Assembly (NCBI GenBank): GCA_900316525.1
Contig: ONDF01000003.1
Coordinates: 62,001-126,000, forward strand
Direction of reading: 5' to 3'
Length of the DNA stretch: 64,000 nt
Source: an uncultured Bacteroidales bacterium
GTDB taxonomy: Bacteria; Bacteroidota; Bacteroidia; Bacteroidales; UBA932
The position numbers and the translations under genes were made by a program. The notes beneath the pieces were generated by a model, which was not told where the DNA came from, made no database searches, and worked only from the letters and a program-made list of their open reading frames with translations. Below are positions 35,818-44,578 of the stretch, in pieces (position 1 is the first letter of the stretch; each line of letters opens with the position of its first letter).

Positions 35818-36948
35818 ATGAAAAAGATACTGAGCATCATCCCCGCCGCCCTGGCCCTGATTGCGGTCCAGAGTTGCGACACCAAGGTGGAGAAGCTTGA
35901 AATCCAGCACTTCAACACGTACGATCTCGAGAGGGACGCCGAGGAGCCCTACTACAAGGACCTCCGCGCCTGGAAAGAGTCCAAGCACACCATCTCCTAC
36001 GTGTATTTTGCCCGCTGGGCCCCGCCGGAAGGCGCGACAAGCCTCTTCATCGAATACAAGACCATGCGTCCGCGCCTGATGGCCCTGCCGGATTCGCTGG
36101 ACATCGTGAACCTGTGGATGGGCACGCCCATGAAGGAGGAGTACACCGACGCCTGCTTCTACGGCAACGTGAAGAACCCCGAAACCGGCGAGATCGAGCG
36201 CGCCCCGATGCACACCTACGACTACTCCCCGAACGCCTATGCGGACCTCGAGTACTGTCAGAAAGTGAAGGGCACCCGCTTCGTGATGCACGCCGACGCC
36301 TCCCACTACGGCCAGGAGTTCGAACTGGACGGCAAGTACTGGAAGGTGGAGGGCGGCAACGAGGAAAGCATCCGCGCCTACGGCCGTCTCGTGGTGGACA
36401 TCGTGAACACCCACGGCCTGGACGGCGTGGACTTCGACTATGAAGGCTGGGGTTCCCAGCAGATTTTCTGGGTCATCGACGAAGTGGGCAAGTACTTCGG
36501 CCCGAAGGGCTCCGACCCGTCCAAGCTCCTGATCATCGACTACTTCGGCGGCTATCCCGGCGCCGATGTCGAGCCGTACATCAACTATCTCGTGAAACAG
36601 GCCTACTCCATGCAGGGCTCCGGTGTCGGCGGCCCCGGCTGGTGCCCCGAATCCAAGATGGTCTACTGCGAGCAGTACGAGCAGTCCTCCGGGGACGGCC
36701 CGAACTACCTCAACGGCGGCTATCCCACCTCGATGACCACCGAGGGCGGCGCGAAGATGTACACCCTCGAGCGCTACGCCCGCTATGCCAACGAGGCCGG
36801 GAACGGCGAAGGCGGCTTCGGTGCCTACTACATCGACAACGACTATGACAACGGCGTGGACGCGCTCCAGAAGAAGGGCTATTCCGGCAACTACCAGAAT
36901 TACGCCTTCCTCCGCCGCGCCATCCAGATCGTGAACCCTGCCAAGTAA
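35818..36948 (+). CDS. GH18 endo-beta-N-acetylglucosaminidase-like lipoprotein
   Basis: 376 residues from ATG 35818, lipobox AVQSC at Cys20. The GH18 signature DGVDFDYE lies at 202-209, with catalytic acid Glu209 and the Asp residues needed for substrate-assisted catalysis present, so the enzyme looks active. The single short barrel next to a SusD_2 protein and DUF1735-type lipoproteins matches loci in Bacteroides where GH18 enzymes cut N-glycans between the two core GlcNAc residues. The companion mannosidases downstream agree with this. Chitinase activity is the alternative. Confidence 0.87.
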   Translation: MKKILSIIPAALALIAVQSCDTKVEKLEIQHFNTYDLERDAEEPYYKDLRAWKESKHTISYVYFARWAPPEGATSLFIEYKTMRPRLMALPDSLDIVNLWMGTPMKEEYTDACFYGNVKNPETGEIERAPMHTYDYSPNAYADLEYCQKVKGTRFVMHADASHYGQEFELDGKYWKVEGGNEESIRAYGRLVVDIVNTHGLDGVDFDYEGWGSQQIFWVIDEVGKYFGPKGSDPSKLLIIDYFGGYPGADVEPYINYLVKQAYSMQGSGVGGPGWCPESKMVYCEQYEQSSGDGPNYLNGGYPTSMTTEGGAKMYTLERYARYANEAGNGEGGFGAYYIDNDYDNGVDALQKKGYSGNYQNYAFLRRAIQIVNPAK

Positions 36949-36958
36949 GACGCGCCTT

Positions 36959-38200
36959 ATGAAAAAGTATATTTTACTCCTTTCCGCCGCGGCCCTTTGC
37001 CTCGCAGCGTGCACCCAAAAGGCCGACCATTTCGACTATGGCCAGGAGATCGCCCTGATCACCGGGACCGACGCCTCGCCGATTTCCAAGGACCAGATCC
37101 TGGCGGACGAGATTCCGATCTCCTACAACTTCTCCGTCTCCCTGACAGGCGTCGCCCAGGAGGACGTCCAGGTCCATATCGCCTATGACAGCCTGGCCGT
37201 CGTCCGTTACAACGCCGTGAACAAGACGAACTACGCCGCCGTCCCGCGCAACACCTTCGTGATCAACGACGAATTCGTCACCATCAAGAAGGGAACCGCG
37301 ACCTCCCCGATGACCTCCGTCACCCTGCGTGACAACTCGTTCATCCAGGAAGGCGTCAACTACGTGATTCCGCTCGCCGTCGCCTACATGGACGGTGGCA
37401 AGGCCGATATCCTGGACGCCTCCAAGAACCTGTTCATCAAGATCGGAAAGACCATGGAGACCTTCTCCCTGGACATCCCGGGCATCGGCGTGTACTCCAC
37501 GCACAGCCTCGGCGCCGGTTACAGCCTGAACACCTGGACCCTCGAGATCAAGGCCCATCCGTACAACATGAAGTCCCGTGGCAACGACCAGCTGTGCCGG
37601 TTCTGCTGCTGGAACGAAGACGGCGGCGGCCAGGTGCTGCTCCGCTTCAACGAGAACGGCAAGCCTTGGAAGACCCTGGACATCGTAGCTCCCTCCGGCC
37701 GTTACGTCACCGGTTCCACCGGCGACCCGGCCACCGGCTCCTTCGAGCAGAACCAGTGGTATATGATCTCCATCGTCTGGGACGGCTCCAACATGAGCGT
37801 CTACATCAACGGCGAGAAGGACACCCCCACCGAGAATTCCGTCTCCGGCAACCAGGCTTTCAACCTGAACCGCTTCGAGATCGGCATGTCCTGGGGTGGC
37901 TACGGTTCTTCCCAGAGCTACACCGGCCGCATGGCCGAGATGCGCATCTGGAACATCGCCCGCAGCGCCAGCGACATCGCCTCCACGCAGTGTTCGGTGG
38001 ATCCCAAGTCCGAGGGCCTCGTCGGCTACTGGAAGATGAACGAAGGCGAAGGCCACGTCTTCCACGACTCCGTCGCCGGCAACGACATGGACTGGGACAA
38101 GTCCGAGCGCCAGAAGGACGAGAACAACTACGTCACCACCCCCGAAGCCGGGGCCTCCATCGTCTGGGTCAAGGACGAAAAGAACAAGTGTGCACAATAA
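36959..38200 (+). CDS. DUF1735 + LamG-type surface glycan-binding lipoprotein
   Basis: 413 residues, lipobox LAAC at Cys18. An N-terminal DUF1735 domain (about 25-155) is followed by a concanavalin/LamG_3-like beta sandwich (about 175-400) with the conserved pattern YTGRMAEMRIWNIARSASDI and GLVGYWKMNEGEGHVFHD. It has no hydrolase motif. Such proteins sit on the cell surface and hold glycan or glycoprotein for the GH18 enzyme and the SusCD importer. It lies 10 nt after GH18 and just before a larger LamG relative. Confidence 0.8.
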   Translation: MKKYILLLSAAALCLAACTQKADHFDYGQEIALITGTDASPISKDQILADEIPISYNFSVSLTGVAQEDVQVHIAYDSLAVVRYNAVNKTNYAAVPRNTFVINDEFVTIKKGTATSPMTSVTLRDNSFIQEGVNYVIPLAVAYMDGGKADILDASKNLFIKIGKTMETFSLDIPGIGVYSTHSLGAGYSLNTWTLEIKAHPYNMKSRGNDQLCRFCCWNEDGGGQVLLRFNENGKPWKTLDIVAPSGRYVTGSTGDPATGSFEQNQWYMISIVWDGSNMSVYINGEKDTPTENSVSGNQAFNLNRFEIGMSWGGYGSSQSYTGRMAEMRIWNIARSASDIASTQCSVDPKSEGLVGYWKMNEGEGHVFHDSVAGNDMDWDKSERQKDENNYVTTPEAGASIVWVKDEKNKCAQ

Positions 38201-38221
38201 ATGAACAAAACTGATAATTCC

Positions 38222-40921
38222 ATGAAAAAGTTATTTACTGCTTTCGCACTGGGGCTCCTCCTCGTGGGGTGCGCCCGGGAGTATGACGACTCCGAGCTGC
38301 GCAACCGGGTCACCACGCTCGAGACCAAGGTAGGCAACCTGGAGGCCAACATGAAGGCCATCCAGACCGCGACCAACGACGGCATGTTCGTCCAGAAGGT
38401 CGAGGAACTCACCAAGGACGGAAAGGTCGTCGGTGTGACCGTCACCTACACGACCGGCCAGGTCGTGACCTTCGAAATCGCCGGCGCCGGCGCCGAGACC
38501 AACCTCTCCGCCATCCGCAACGCCGCGGGCAAGCTCTGCTGGGCCCTGAACGGCCAGATCATCCAGGTGGACGGCAAGGACCTCGAAGTGGGCCAGACCC
38601 CGACTTTCTCCGTGGAAAACGGCCACCTGTTCGTCACCGTGGACGGCAAGAAGACCGATGTCGGCGCGATGGGCGGCGGCCTCGGCGATGCCATCTTCAA
38701 GGACATCAAGGTCACCGGCAGCGCCGTGGTCCTGACGATGGACGACGGCAGCACCATCGAGATTCCCTTCGCCAAGGCGTTCAAGCTTGTCATCGCGAAG
38801 ACCCAGTATGCCGTGACCACCACCGACCCGATCGAGATTCCCTACACCGTGGAGAACAAGACCGAGAACACCGTGGTGGACGTCTTCACCGACGCCAACT
38901 ATGAGGCTGCGGTCGATGCCGAAAAGATCACCATCACCCCGCTCGCGGTCGCGAAGGGTTCCGCCCTCGCCTATGCCGACTCCCAGGTGGGTCTGACCTC
39001 CATCGTGAAGCTCACCTTCGGCGCCGAAGCCGAACCTGACACCTTCGAAATCACCGACCAGAGCATCGAGTACGTCGCCGAGGCCAAGGACGCCACCGTC
39101 GAGGCCCACGCCGTCTCCAACCTCGCCTTCGAGGTGAAGCCGCAGGTGGACTGGATCCACTTCGTGGAGACCCGCGCCACCAACTACACCATCGTCCTCA
39201 AGGTCGATGACAACCCCACCGAGGAAATCCGCACCGGTGCCGTGAAGATCGTCCGCGCCGGCACCGAGGATGTCCTCCAGACCATCACCATCGCCCAGAA
39301 GGCCGGCGAGCCGGCCCCTGGCCCGGACATGGAGCCTTGGACGCCCGCCGGTTGGGACAAGGTGTTCGACATGTCCAACTGGCAGGTCAACTCCACCTTC
39401 CGTTGGCAGGACGGTCCCGAACTGAATCCGAGCGCTATCACCTTCCAGTGGAAGTTCTGGTCCAACAAGTGGAACAACTGCAAGTTCAACGACCAGGGCG
39501 AAGAGAACGGCCAGAAGTATCAGCTGTTCTGCAACCGACTCAGCGAAATCGCCCAGTACGATGAATCCAACGCCCTCCTCCTCCGCTTCTCCAACGACGG
39601 TGACGCCGACGGCCAGTTGTGCCTCAATGCCGACTTCCTCCTGGGCCGGGGCCAGCAGAAGCAGGTCGCCAAGGACGGCAAGCCGTACGTGTGGCCGACC
39701 GGCGAATGGGTGACCCTCACCATCACCTGCGACGGCACCAAGGTCTATGTCTATGACGACGAGGAACTGGTCGCCTCTTACAACGCCAACCCGGTCAGCG
39801 CCTGGAAGCTCGGTCGCTTCGACCTCTCCATGACGTGGGATGACGGCAGCAAGTGGCCCCGCTCCCAGGCCTTCAACGGCTACATCGCCTACGCCCGTGT
39901 GTGGAGCCGCGCCCTCAGTGTCGAGGACATCGCCGCCACCCTGTGCGAAGTGCCCGCCGACAAGGCCGAAGGCCTGGAGGTCAACTGGGTTTTCGACGGC
40001 AAGGAGGACAAGTACATCGCCAACACCGTGGCGAAGAACGACGCCCTCGGTCTCGACTTCACCGACTGCTGGGACGGAAACGGTAACCGCCAGGACAACG
40101 GTGATGCCGCCGCTGCCGCTTGGAAGACCCTTGCAGATGCCGGAATGGAAGGCATTTGCCTCCGCGAGAAGGGCACCACGCCTGTGACGCCTGACCCGCC
40201 GCAGCCGACCGGAAACATGAAGGCCATCTACTGGGGCAACCCCCAGGCTGCAGCCTGGTACAAGGAGTTCAACCGCCCTGTCAGCCTGCCCGACGGCTAT
40301 TCGATGACTATCCACTTCTACTATGAGGCCGCCAAGCAGCAGCGTCTGGGCAACTTCGGCGACAAGAGCGAAGCCCCCTGCAACATGCTCCGCTTCGGCG
40401 AGGCCGGCAACAACAACCAGCTCGAATGGATGGTCGACACAGGTGCTGGCCGCATCAAGATCCGCGCTTCCAAGGAAGCCGTTCCCGGCCAGTGGAATGC
40501 CGTGACCCTGACGGCGGGTGCCGACGGCTACAAGATGTACATCAACGGCGAAGCCGCTGGTGCCGATGCGTCCGCCTACCGCACCGGGACTTCCTTCCAG
40601 GGCTTCGAATTCGCGAACTCCTGGGGAACGGCCTACCGTTCCGCCTTCGACGGCGCCATGTGCTACATCTCCCTCTGGAGCAAGCAGCTCAGCGACGAGG
40701 AAGTGGCCGCCAACGTGTTCACGACGCCTTCTGGCAACGGTCTAGAGGCCTTCTGGCCCATGAACGAGGGTGAAGGTTTCGTGTTCAAGGACCAGACCGG
40801 GAAATATGATGACATCGACCTCCACTACATGACCCGTTGCGACGACGAAGTCAACTACGTCGACGTGGACGTTACCCCCTACGTGGAGTGGAGAGAGTAT
40901 CCGGCCCTGAAAACCGAATAA
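38222..40921 (+). CDS. DUF4988/BACON lipoprotein with two LamG-type domains
   Basis: About 899 residues from ATG 38222 (lipobox LLVGC at Cys17); an ATG at 38201 directly follows the previous stop and is an alternative. A short coiled coil (LRNRVTTLETKVGNLEANM) opens a DUF4988-like region, then a BACON-like domain (about 290-370, DWIHFVE), then two LamG_3-like sandwiches (about 385-600 and 670-880), each ending in the GLE...W motif also seen in its neighbour. Likely a multi-domain surface glycan/glycoprotein-binding protein. A strong terminator follows 21 nt after its stop, closing the operon. Confidence 0.78.
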   Translation: MKKLFTAFALGLLLVGCAREYDDSELRNRVTTLETKVGNLEANMKAIQTATNDGMFVQKVEELTKDGKVVGVTVTYTTGQVVTFEIAGAGAETNLSAIRNAAGKLCWALNGQIIQVDGKDLEVGQTPTFSVENGHLFVTVDGKKTDVGAMGGGLGDAIFKDIKVTGSAVVLTMDDGSTIEIPFAKAFKLVIAKTQYAVTTTDPIEIPYTVENKTENTVVDVFTDANYEAAVDAEKITITPLAVAKGSALAYADSQVGLTSIVKLTFGAEAEPDTFEITDQSIEYVAEAKDATVEAHAVSNLAFEVKPQVDWIHFVETRATNYTIVLKVDDNPTEEIRTGAVKIVRAGTEDVLQTITIAQKAGEPAPGPDMEPWTPAGWDKVFDMSNWQVNSTFRWQDGPELNPSAITFQWKFWSNKWNNCKFNDQGEENGQKYQLFCNRLSEIAQYDESNALLLRFSNDGDADGQLCLNADFLLGRGQQKQVAKDGKPYVWPTGEWVTLTITCDGTKVYVYDDEELVASYNANPVSAWKLGRFDLSMTWDDGSKWPRSQAFNGYIAYARVWSRALSVEDIAATLCEVPADKAEGLEVNWVFDGKEDKYIANTVAKNDALGLDFTDCWDGNGNRQDNGDAAAAAWKTLADAGMEGICLREKGTTPVTPDPPQPTGNMKAIYWGNPQAAAWYKEFNRPVSLPDGYSMTIHFYYEAAKQQRLGNFGDKSEAPCNMLRFGEAGNNNQLEWMVDTGAGRIKIRASKEAVPGQWNAVTLTAGADGYKMYINGEAAGADASAYRTGTSFQGFEFANSWGTAYRSAFDGAMCYISLWSKQLSDEEVAANVFTTPSGNGLEAFWPMNEGEGFVFKDQTGKYDDIDLHYMTRCDDEVNYVDVDVTPYVEWREYPALKTE

Positions 40922-40941
40922 TCCCCCTTTACCGTCGCTTG

Positions 40942-40973
40942 GCAGGAGGCCCTTCGGGGTCTCCTGCTTTGTT
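40942..40973 (+). terminator. Intrinsic terminator after the second susCD operon
   Basis: A GC-rich hairpin GCAGGAG-GCCC, tetraloop TTCG, closing with GGGTCTCCTGC is followed by TTTGTTATT. It ends the susC-susD-GH18-LamG operon. Confidence 0.8.
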
Positions 40974-40998
40974 ATTCCCGGGGTTTTTCGTAATTTTG
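40968..40998 (+). promoter_or_regulatory. Promoter of the first GH92 gene (TTTG-N19-TAATTTTG)
   Basis: TTTG at 40968-40971 and TAATTTTG at 40991-40998 with a 19-nt spacer fit the consensus very well. The start would be near 41003, 17 nt before ATG 41020. The -33 element overlaps the T-tract of the preceding terminator. Confidence 0.65.
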
Positions 40999-41019
40999 AA
41001 TGTTAATAGCACTCGATCC

Positions 41020-43317
41020 ATGCGTAGAATCCTTCTCCTGACTTCCGTCCTGCTGAGCCTGTCCCTGCAGGCCCAGACCGAATATGTGAACCCCTTCATC
41101 GGCACGACCAACTTCGGGGCGTGCAACCCCGGCGCCGTGACGCCGAACGGGCTGATGAGCGTGACACCGTTCAATGTGATGGGCTCCAGCCTCAACACCT
41201 GGGACAAGGACAGCCGGTGGTGGTCCACACCCTATGTGGAAGAGAACCGCTATTTCACGGGTTACGCGCACGTGAACCTCTCCGGCGTCGGCTGCCCGGA
41301 ACTCGGTTCCATCCTCACGATGCCGACGACAGGGCCGCTGGAGGTCGATTATCACACCTACGGAAGCGAGTATTCCGACGAGCAGGCGCATCCCGGCTAC
41401 TATTCCAACCGGCTGGCGACCGGCATCCTGACGGAAGCCACCGCCACCACCCGGACCTCGCTGGAGCGCTATACCTTCCCGGCGGGCGCCGGCAACATCC
41501 TTGTGAACCTGGGCGAAGGCCTGACCAACGAGTCCGGCGCGATGGTCCGCCGGGTTTCCACGACGGAAATCGAGGGAGTCAAGCTGATGGGCACGTTCTG
41601 CTACAACCGGGACGCCGTGTTTCCGCTGTACTTCGTCCTCCGCGTAAGCAAGACGCCGGACCGCTGCGGCTACTGGAAGAAACAGCGGCCGATGACCGCC
41701 GAGGCCGCCTGGGATGCCGATGCAGGCCGATACAAGCTGTACGAGGCCTATTCCCGGGACCTGTCCGGCGAGGACATCGGCTACTGGTTCCGCTACGAGA
41801 ACCTCGCCGAGGGCGAGCAGGTGATGCTGCAGGTGGGCGTTTCCTTCGTGAGCATCGACAATGCGCGGGAGAACCTGGAGGCCGAACAGAAGGGATTCGA
41901 ATTCGACGCGGTCGCATCCGCCGCGGAAGAGACCTGGAAGGAACAGCTGGGGCGCATCCGCGTGACGGGCGGCACCGACGACCAGAAAACCATCTTCTAC
42001 ACCGCCCTGTACCACGCCTTGATCCATCCGAACATCCTGGAAGACGTGAACGGGGAGTATCCGCTGATGGAATTCGGGAATCCGGAGGCGGTGAACAGCA
42101 TCCCGTTCGCGACGGGTCGCAACGGGGTCGCCCAGCGCAAGCTGCGCGCCCGTGGCCTGGGCCGCGTCCCCGAGGGGCAGCACCGCTACACGGTGTTCTC
42201 CCTGTGGGACACCTGCCGGAACCTGCACCAGCTGCTGACGCTGCTCTATCCGGAGAAGCAGATCGACATGGCCCGGTCCGTGGTGAACATGTACCGCGAA
42301 TGGGGCTGGATGCCCAAATGGGAGCTATACGGCCGCGAGACCTTCACGATGGAGGGCGACCCGGTGATCCCGATGCTGACGGACACCTACCTCAAGGGCC
42401 TGACGGACTTTGACATCGCCACGGCCTACGAGGCTTTCCTGAAGTCCGCCGATACGCCGGGCGAGAAGAACCGGATGCGGCCGGACGTGGACCCGTACAT
42501 CGAGCGGGGCTATGTGCCGCTGGGCTGGTTCGCGCAGGATTTCTCCGGCGACAACTCCGTTTCCCACGCCCTGGAGTACTACATGGCCGATGCGGCGCTC
42601 GCCCGCCTGGCGGAGGCCTTGGGGCATCCCGAGGATGCCGCCAAGTACCGCCAGCGCTCGCTGGGCTACAAGCACTACTGGTCCCCGGAATACGGCTGCC
42701 TGCGGCCACTGAAGAAGGACGGCTCCTTCCTAGAGCCGTTCAACCCGCGCCAGGGCGAGAATTTCGAGCCCGTGCCGGGCTTCCACGAGGGAAGCGCCTG
42801 GAACTACACGTTCTATGTGCCCCACGATGTGGACGGCCTCATCAAGCTCACAGGCGGCTCCAAGGCCTTTGTGAAGGCCCTGAACAAGATTTTCAACGAG
42901 GGCCTGTACGATCCCGCCAACGAGCCGGACATCGCCTATCCGTACCTATACAGCCGCGTGAAGGGCGAGCAGTGGCGCACCTGGAGCACGGTGCACGATC
43001 TCCTGGCCAAGCACTATCACAATGCGCCGAACGGCATCCCCGGCAATGACGACACCGGCACGATGTCCGCCTGGGCCGTGTTCTCGATGATGGGCTTCTA
43101 CCCCGACTGCCCGGGCGACCCGTCCTACACGCTCACCCTGCCGGTCTTTGACCGCGTGGACATCGACCTGCCCGGCGGCAAGACCCTGACGGTGACGAAA
43201 GCCGCCGGCGCCAAGCCTGCCAAGGGCACGACTGCCCGCCTCGGCAACCGCAAAGTCTCCGACTACCGCATTTCCCACGACACCCTCGTGAACGCCGGCA
43301 CCATCCGTTGGCAGTAA
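41020..43317 (+). CDS. GH92 alpha-mannosidase (first copy)
   Basis: 765 residues from ATG 41020 (MRRILLLTSVLL), a Sec signal ending SLQAQ and no lipobox, so probably periplasmic. GH92 marks: TEYVNPFIGT at the mature N-terminus, FSLWDTCRNLHQLLTLLYPE, and GNDDTGTMSAWAVFSMMGFYP near the C-terminus with the acidic residues of the calcium-dependent inverting active site. A frame upstream of 41020 is open but runs over the terminator. It trims alpha-mannose from N-glycans. It is the most divergent of the three GH92s here. Its stop is 3 nt from the convergent XRE gene. Confidence 0.92.
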   Translation: MRRILLLTSVLLSLSLQAQTEYVNPFIGTTNFGACNPGAVTPNGLMSVTPFNVMGSSLNTWDKDSRWWSTPYVEENRYFTGYAHVNLSGVGCPELGSILTMPTTGPLEVDYHTYGSEYSDEQAHPGYYSNRLATGILTEATATTRTSLERYTFPAGAGNILVNLGEGLTNESGAMVRRVSTTEIEGVKLMGTFCYNRDAVFPLYFVLRVSKTPDRCGYWKKQRPMTAEAAWDADAGRYKLYEAYSRDLSGEDIGYWFRYENLAEGEQVMLQVGVSFVSIDNARENLEAEQKGFEFDAVASAAEETWKEQLGRIRVTGGTDDQKTIFYTALYHALIHPNILEDVNGEYPLMEFGNPEAVNSIPFATGRNGVAQRKLRARGLGRVPEGQHRYTVFSLWDTCRNLHQLLTLLYPEKQIDMARSVVNMYREWGWMPKWELYGRETFTMEGDPVIPMLTDTYLKGLTDFDIATAYEAFLKSADTPGEKNRMRPDVDPYIERGYVPLGWFAQDFSGDNSVSHALEYYMADAALARLAEALGHPEDAAKYRQRSLGYKHYWSPEYGCLRPLKKDGSFLEPFNPRQGENFEPVPGFHEGSAWNYTFYVPHDVDGLIKLTGGSKAFVKALNKIFNEGLYDPANEPDIAYPYLYSRVKGEQWRTWSTVHDLLAKHYHNAPNGIPGNDDTGTMSAWAVFSMMGFYPDCPGDPSYTLTLPVFDRVDIDLPGGKTLTVTKAAGAKPAKGTTARLGNRKVSDYRISHDTLVNAGTIRWQ

Positions 43318-43320
43318 TAG

Positions 43321-43638
43321 CTAAGTCCTGGTGTATTTCACGATCTCGATATCTCTCCCGAGCGCGTTCAACAGCCTGCAGTAGGCCCCGATGCTCGGGA
43401 GAATATTTCCGTGTTCCACTTTGGAGATGTAGCTTTTGGACGTCCCCACCCTACGGGCCAATTCCAGTTGCGTCACCCTGGCCTCTTTCCGGGTATCCCG
43501 AAGCGCCTGTCCGAAATAGAAAGAATAAGCTTCTTCCTCAAACCGAAGCCGTTCCGGCGAGCCCGGCTTTCCATATTTCTCCTTCAGCACAGCATCATAA
43601 CTGCGCACACGGTTGTCATTGACGTGTTCTTCCATCAT
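43321..43638 (-). CDS. XRE-family helix-turn-helix antitoxin (HigA-like)
   Basis: 105 residues. The central XRE helix-turn-helix is clear (VTQLELARRVGTSKSYISKVEHG, given here as the span about 57-79), with an N-terminal extension rich in charged residues. The start overlaps the toxin-like stop by 4 nt (ATGA), a typical toxin-first HigBA layout. The partner toxin is truncated, so this may be an orphan antitoxin or autoregulator. Confidence 0.82.
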   Translation of the reverse strand: MMEEHVNDNRVRSYDAVLKEKYGKPGSPERLRFEEEAYSFYFGQALRDTRKEARVTQLELARRVGTSKSYISKVEHGNILPSIGAYCRLLNALGRDIEIVKYTRT

Positions 43639-43832
43639 ATTCCCTCTTGATCCGTCTCAGTCCTCAACTCGAAAATACCATCCTCGATATACTTCATATG
43701 CTTGGCAGGTAAACGATCCATCGTTTTCAACAAGACCAAGCCATAATCTATCTTTTGAATGACCCGCTCCGGCAACTTAGCGATGAACGCTTCAAAATAG
43801 CCGCCGAATGTCACGATCCTTCTGTCCGCCAT
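43635..43832 (-). pseudogene. Truncated HigB/Gp49-type toxin remnant
   Basis: 65 residues (MADRRIVTFGGYFEAFIAK... to FELRTETDQEGI). It matches the first half of phage Gp49-like/HigB RelE-fold toxins, including KHMKYIEDGIFELR, but ends where the family continues with about 40 more residues (the central strands and C-terminal helix that hold catalytic positions). The stop overlaps the antitoxin ATG, so the missing half is not present downstream. The promoter just upstream predicts a transcript beginning at or after this ATG, which also argues against toxin expression. A short functional variant cannot be excluded. Confidence 0.6.
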
Positions 43833-43834
43833 GG

Positions 43835-43865
43835 CAAATGTAGAAAAAGTTGTCAGATATTGCAA
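43835..43865 (-). promoter_or_regulatory. Promoter for the toxin-remnant/antitoxin pair (TTG-N20-TACATTTG)
   Basis: On the minus strand TTG (43863-43865) and TACATTTG (43835-43842) are 20 nt apart, an excellent match. The predicted start is about 43830, within the toxin-like ATG (43832-43830). The -33 element lies inside the last codons of the RNA ligase gene. Confidence 0.55.
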
Positions 43866-44575
43866 CTTTTATGGGGATCAAAAGTCGGATTCTTCACCTT
43901 GATGGCGACGCGCGTTCCGTCAGGGAGGAGAATGGGGACCAGCGGTTTCAGGACGATGCCTTCGCAGAGGTTGCCCTCGATGGGCGGGAGGCCCAGCTCA
44001 CCCGGAATGGCCGTCGGGAAGACGTGCGGGTAGGCCAGGCAGTCGTCCAGGCCGCCGACGAAGCGGTTCCAGGCGTACAGGAGGCCCGCATCCGAGAAGA
44101 GGGAATTCGCCTCCAGGACCGGGAGGAAAAAGCCGCCCGCCTTGGTGAAGACATAGATGTCGAAGGCGTAGAAATCGTGTCCCGGAGCGTACCAGATGCC
44201 CTTTTGAACGGGCCAGCCCGCCGGATCCGGCGCCACGTCCGGATGCGGGTAGCGCCCGCCGATCAGTTCCCCGTAGACGGCGATGGAGGTCATTTCCGGG
44301 TACGCCAGCCGGAGCCGGTTGTAGATGTGGTAGATGTGGCCGGAGTACCGCTCCAGCACCCGCTGATAGCCGAAAAAGGGCTCCAGCGGATCCAGGATGG
44401 CCGTCCGCCGGGCCATCCGGACCTCCAGGTCGTCACACAGGAAGGAGACGTTCGCCCCGTCTACTTTCTCCTGCACTGCAAAGAGAGTTCCGATCTCCAC
44501 ATTTTCACGCACTTGCGCCATCCACGCCGCATCCGCGGCATTCCCGATGGAAGGATAAGGTTTGAACTGCAACAT
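43853..44575 (-). CDS. Rnl2-type RNA ligase, nucleotidyltransferase domain only
   Basis: 240 residues. The covalent nucleotidyltransferase motifs are in place: motif I KVDG at 37-40 (Lys37 would take AMP), motif III-like VYGELIGG, motif IV CEGIVLKP (Glu205) and motif V IKVKN (Lys226, Lys228). The spacing mirrors phage T4 Rnl2 (Lys35, Glu204, Lys225, Lys227), but the protein stops about 12 residues after motif V, so the C-terminal domain of full Rnl2 (about 330 residues) is absent. It starts 3 nt after the RhuM-Fic stop, so they are probably co-transcribed. Possible roles are RNA repair or sealing of activated ends. No signal peptide. Confidence 0.8.
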   Translation of the reverse strand: MLQFKPYPSIGNAADAAWMAQVRENVEIGTLFAVQEKVDGANVSFLCDDLEVRMARRTAILDPLEPFFGYQRVLERYSGHIYHIYNRLRLAYPEMTSIAVYGELIGGRYPHPDVAPDPAGWPVQKGIWYAPGHDFYAFDIYVFTKAGGFFLPVLEANSLFSDAGLLYAWNRFVGGLDDCLAYPHVFPTAIPGELGLPPIEGNLCEGIVLKPLVPILLPDGTRVAIKVKNPTFDPHKSCNI

Positions 44576-44578
44576 AAG

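Noticed and set aside
43635-43865. Complete HigB toxin
   Set aside because: Only the first 65 residues of the family are present and the following frame is the antitoxin. The TTG at 43865 would extend it into the RNA ligase gene without adding the missing half.
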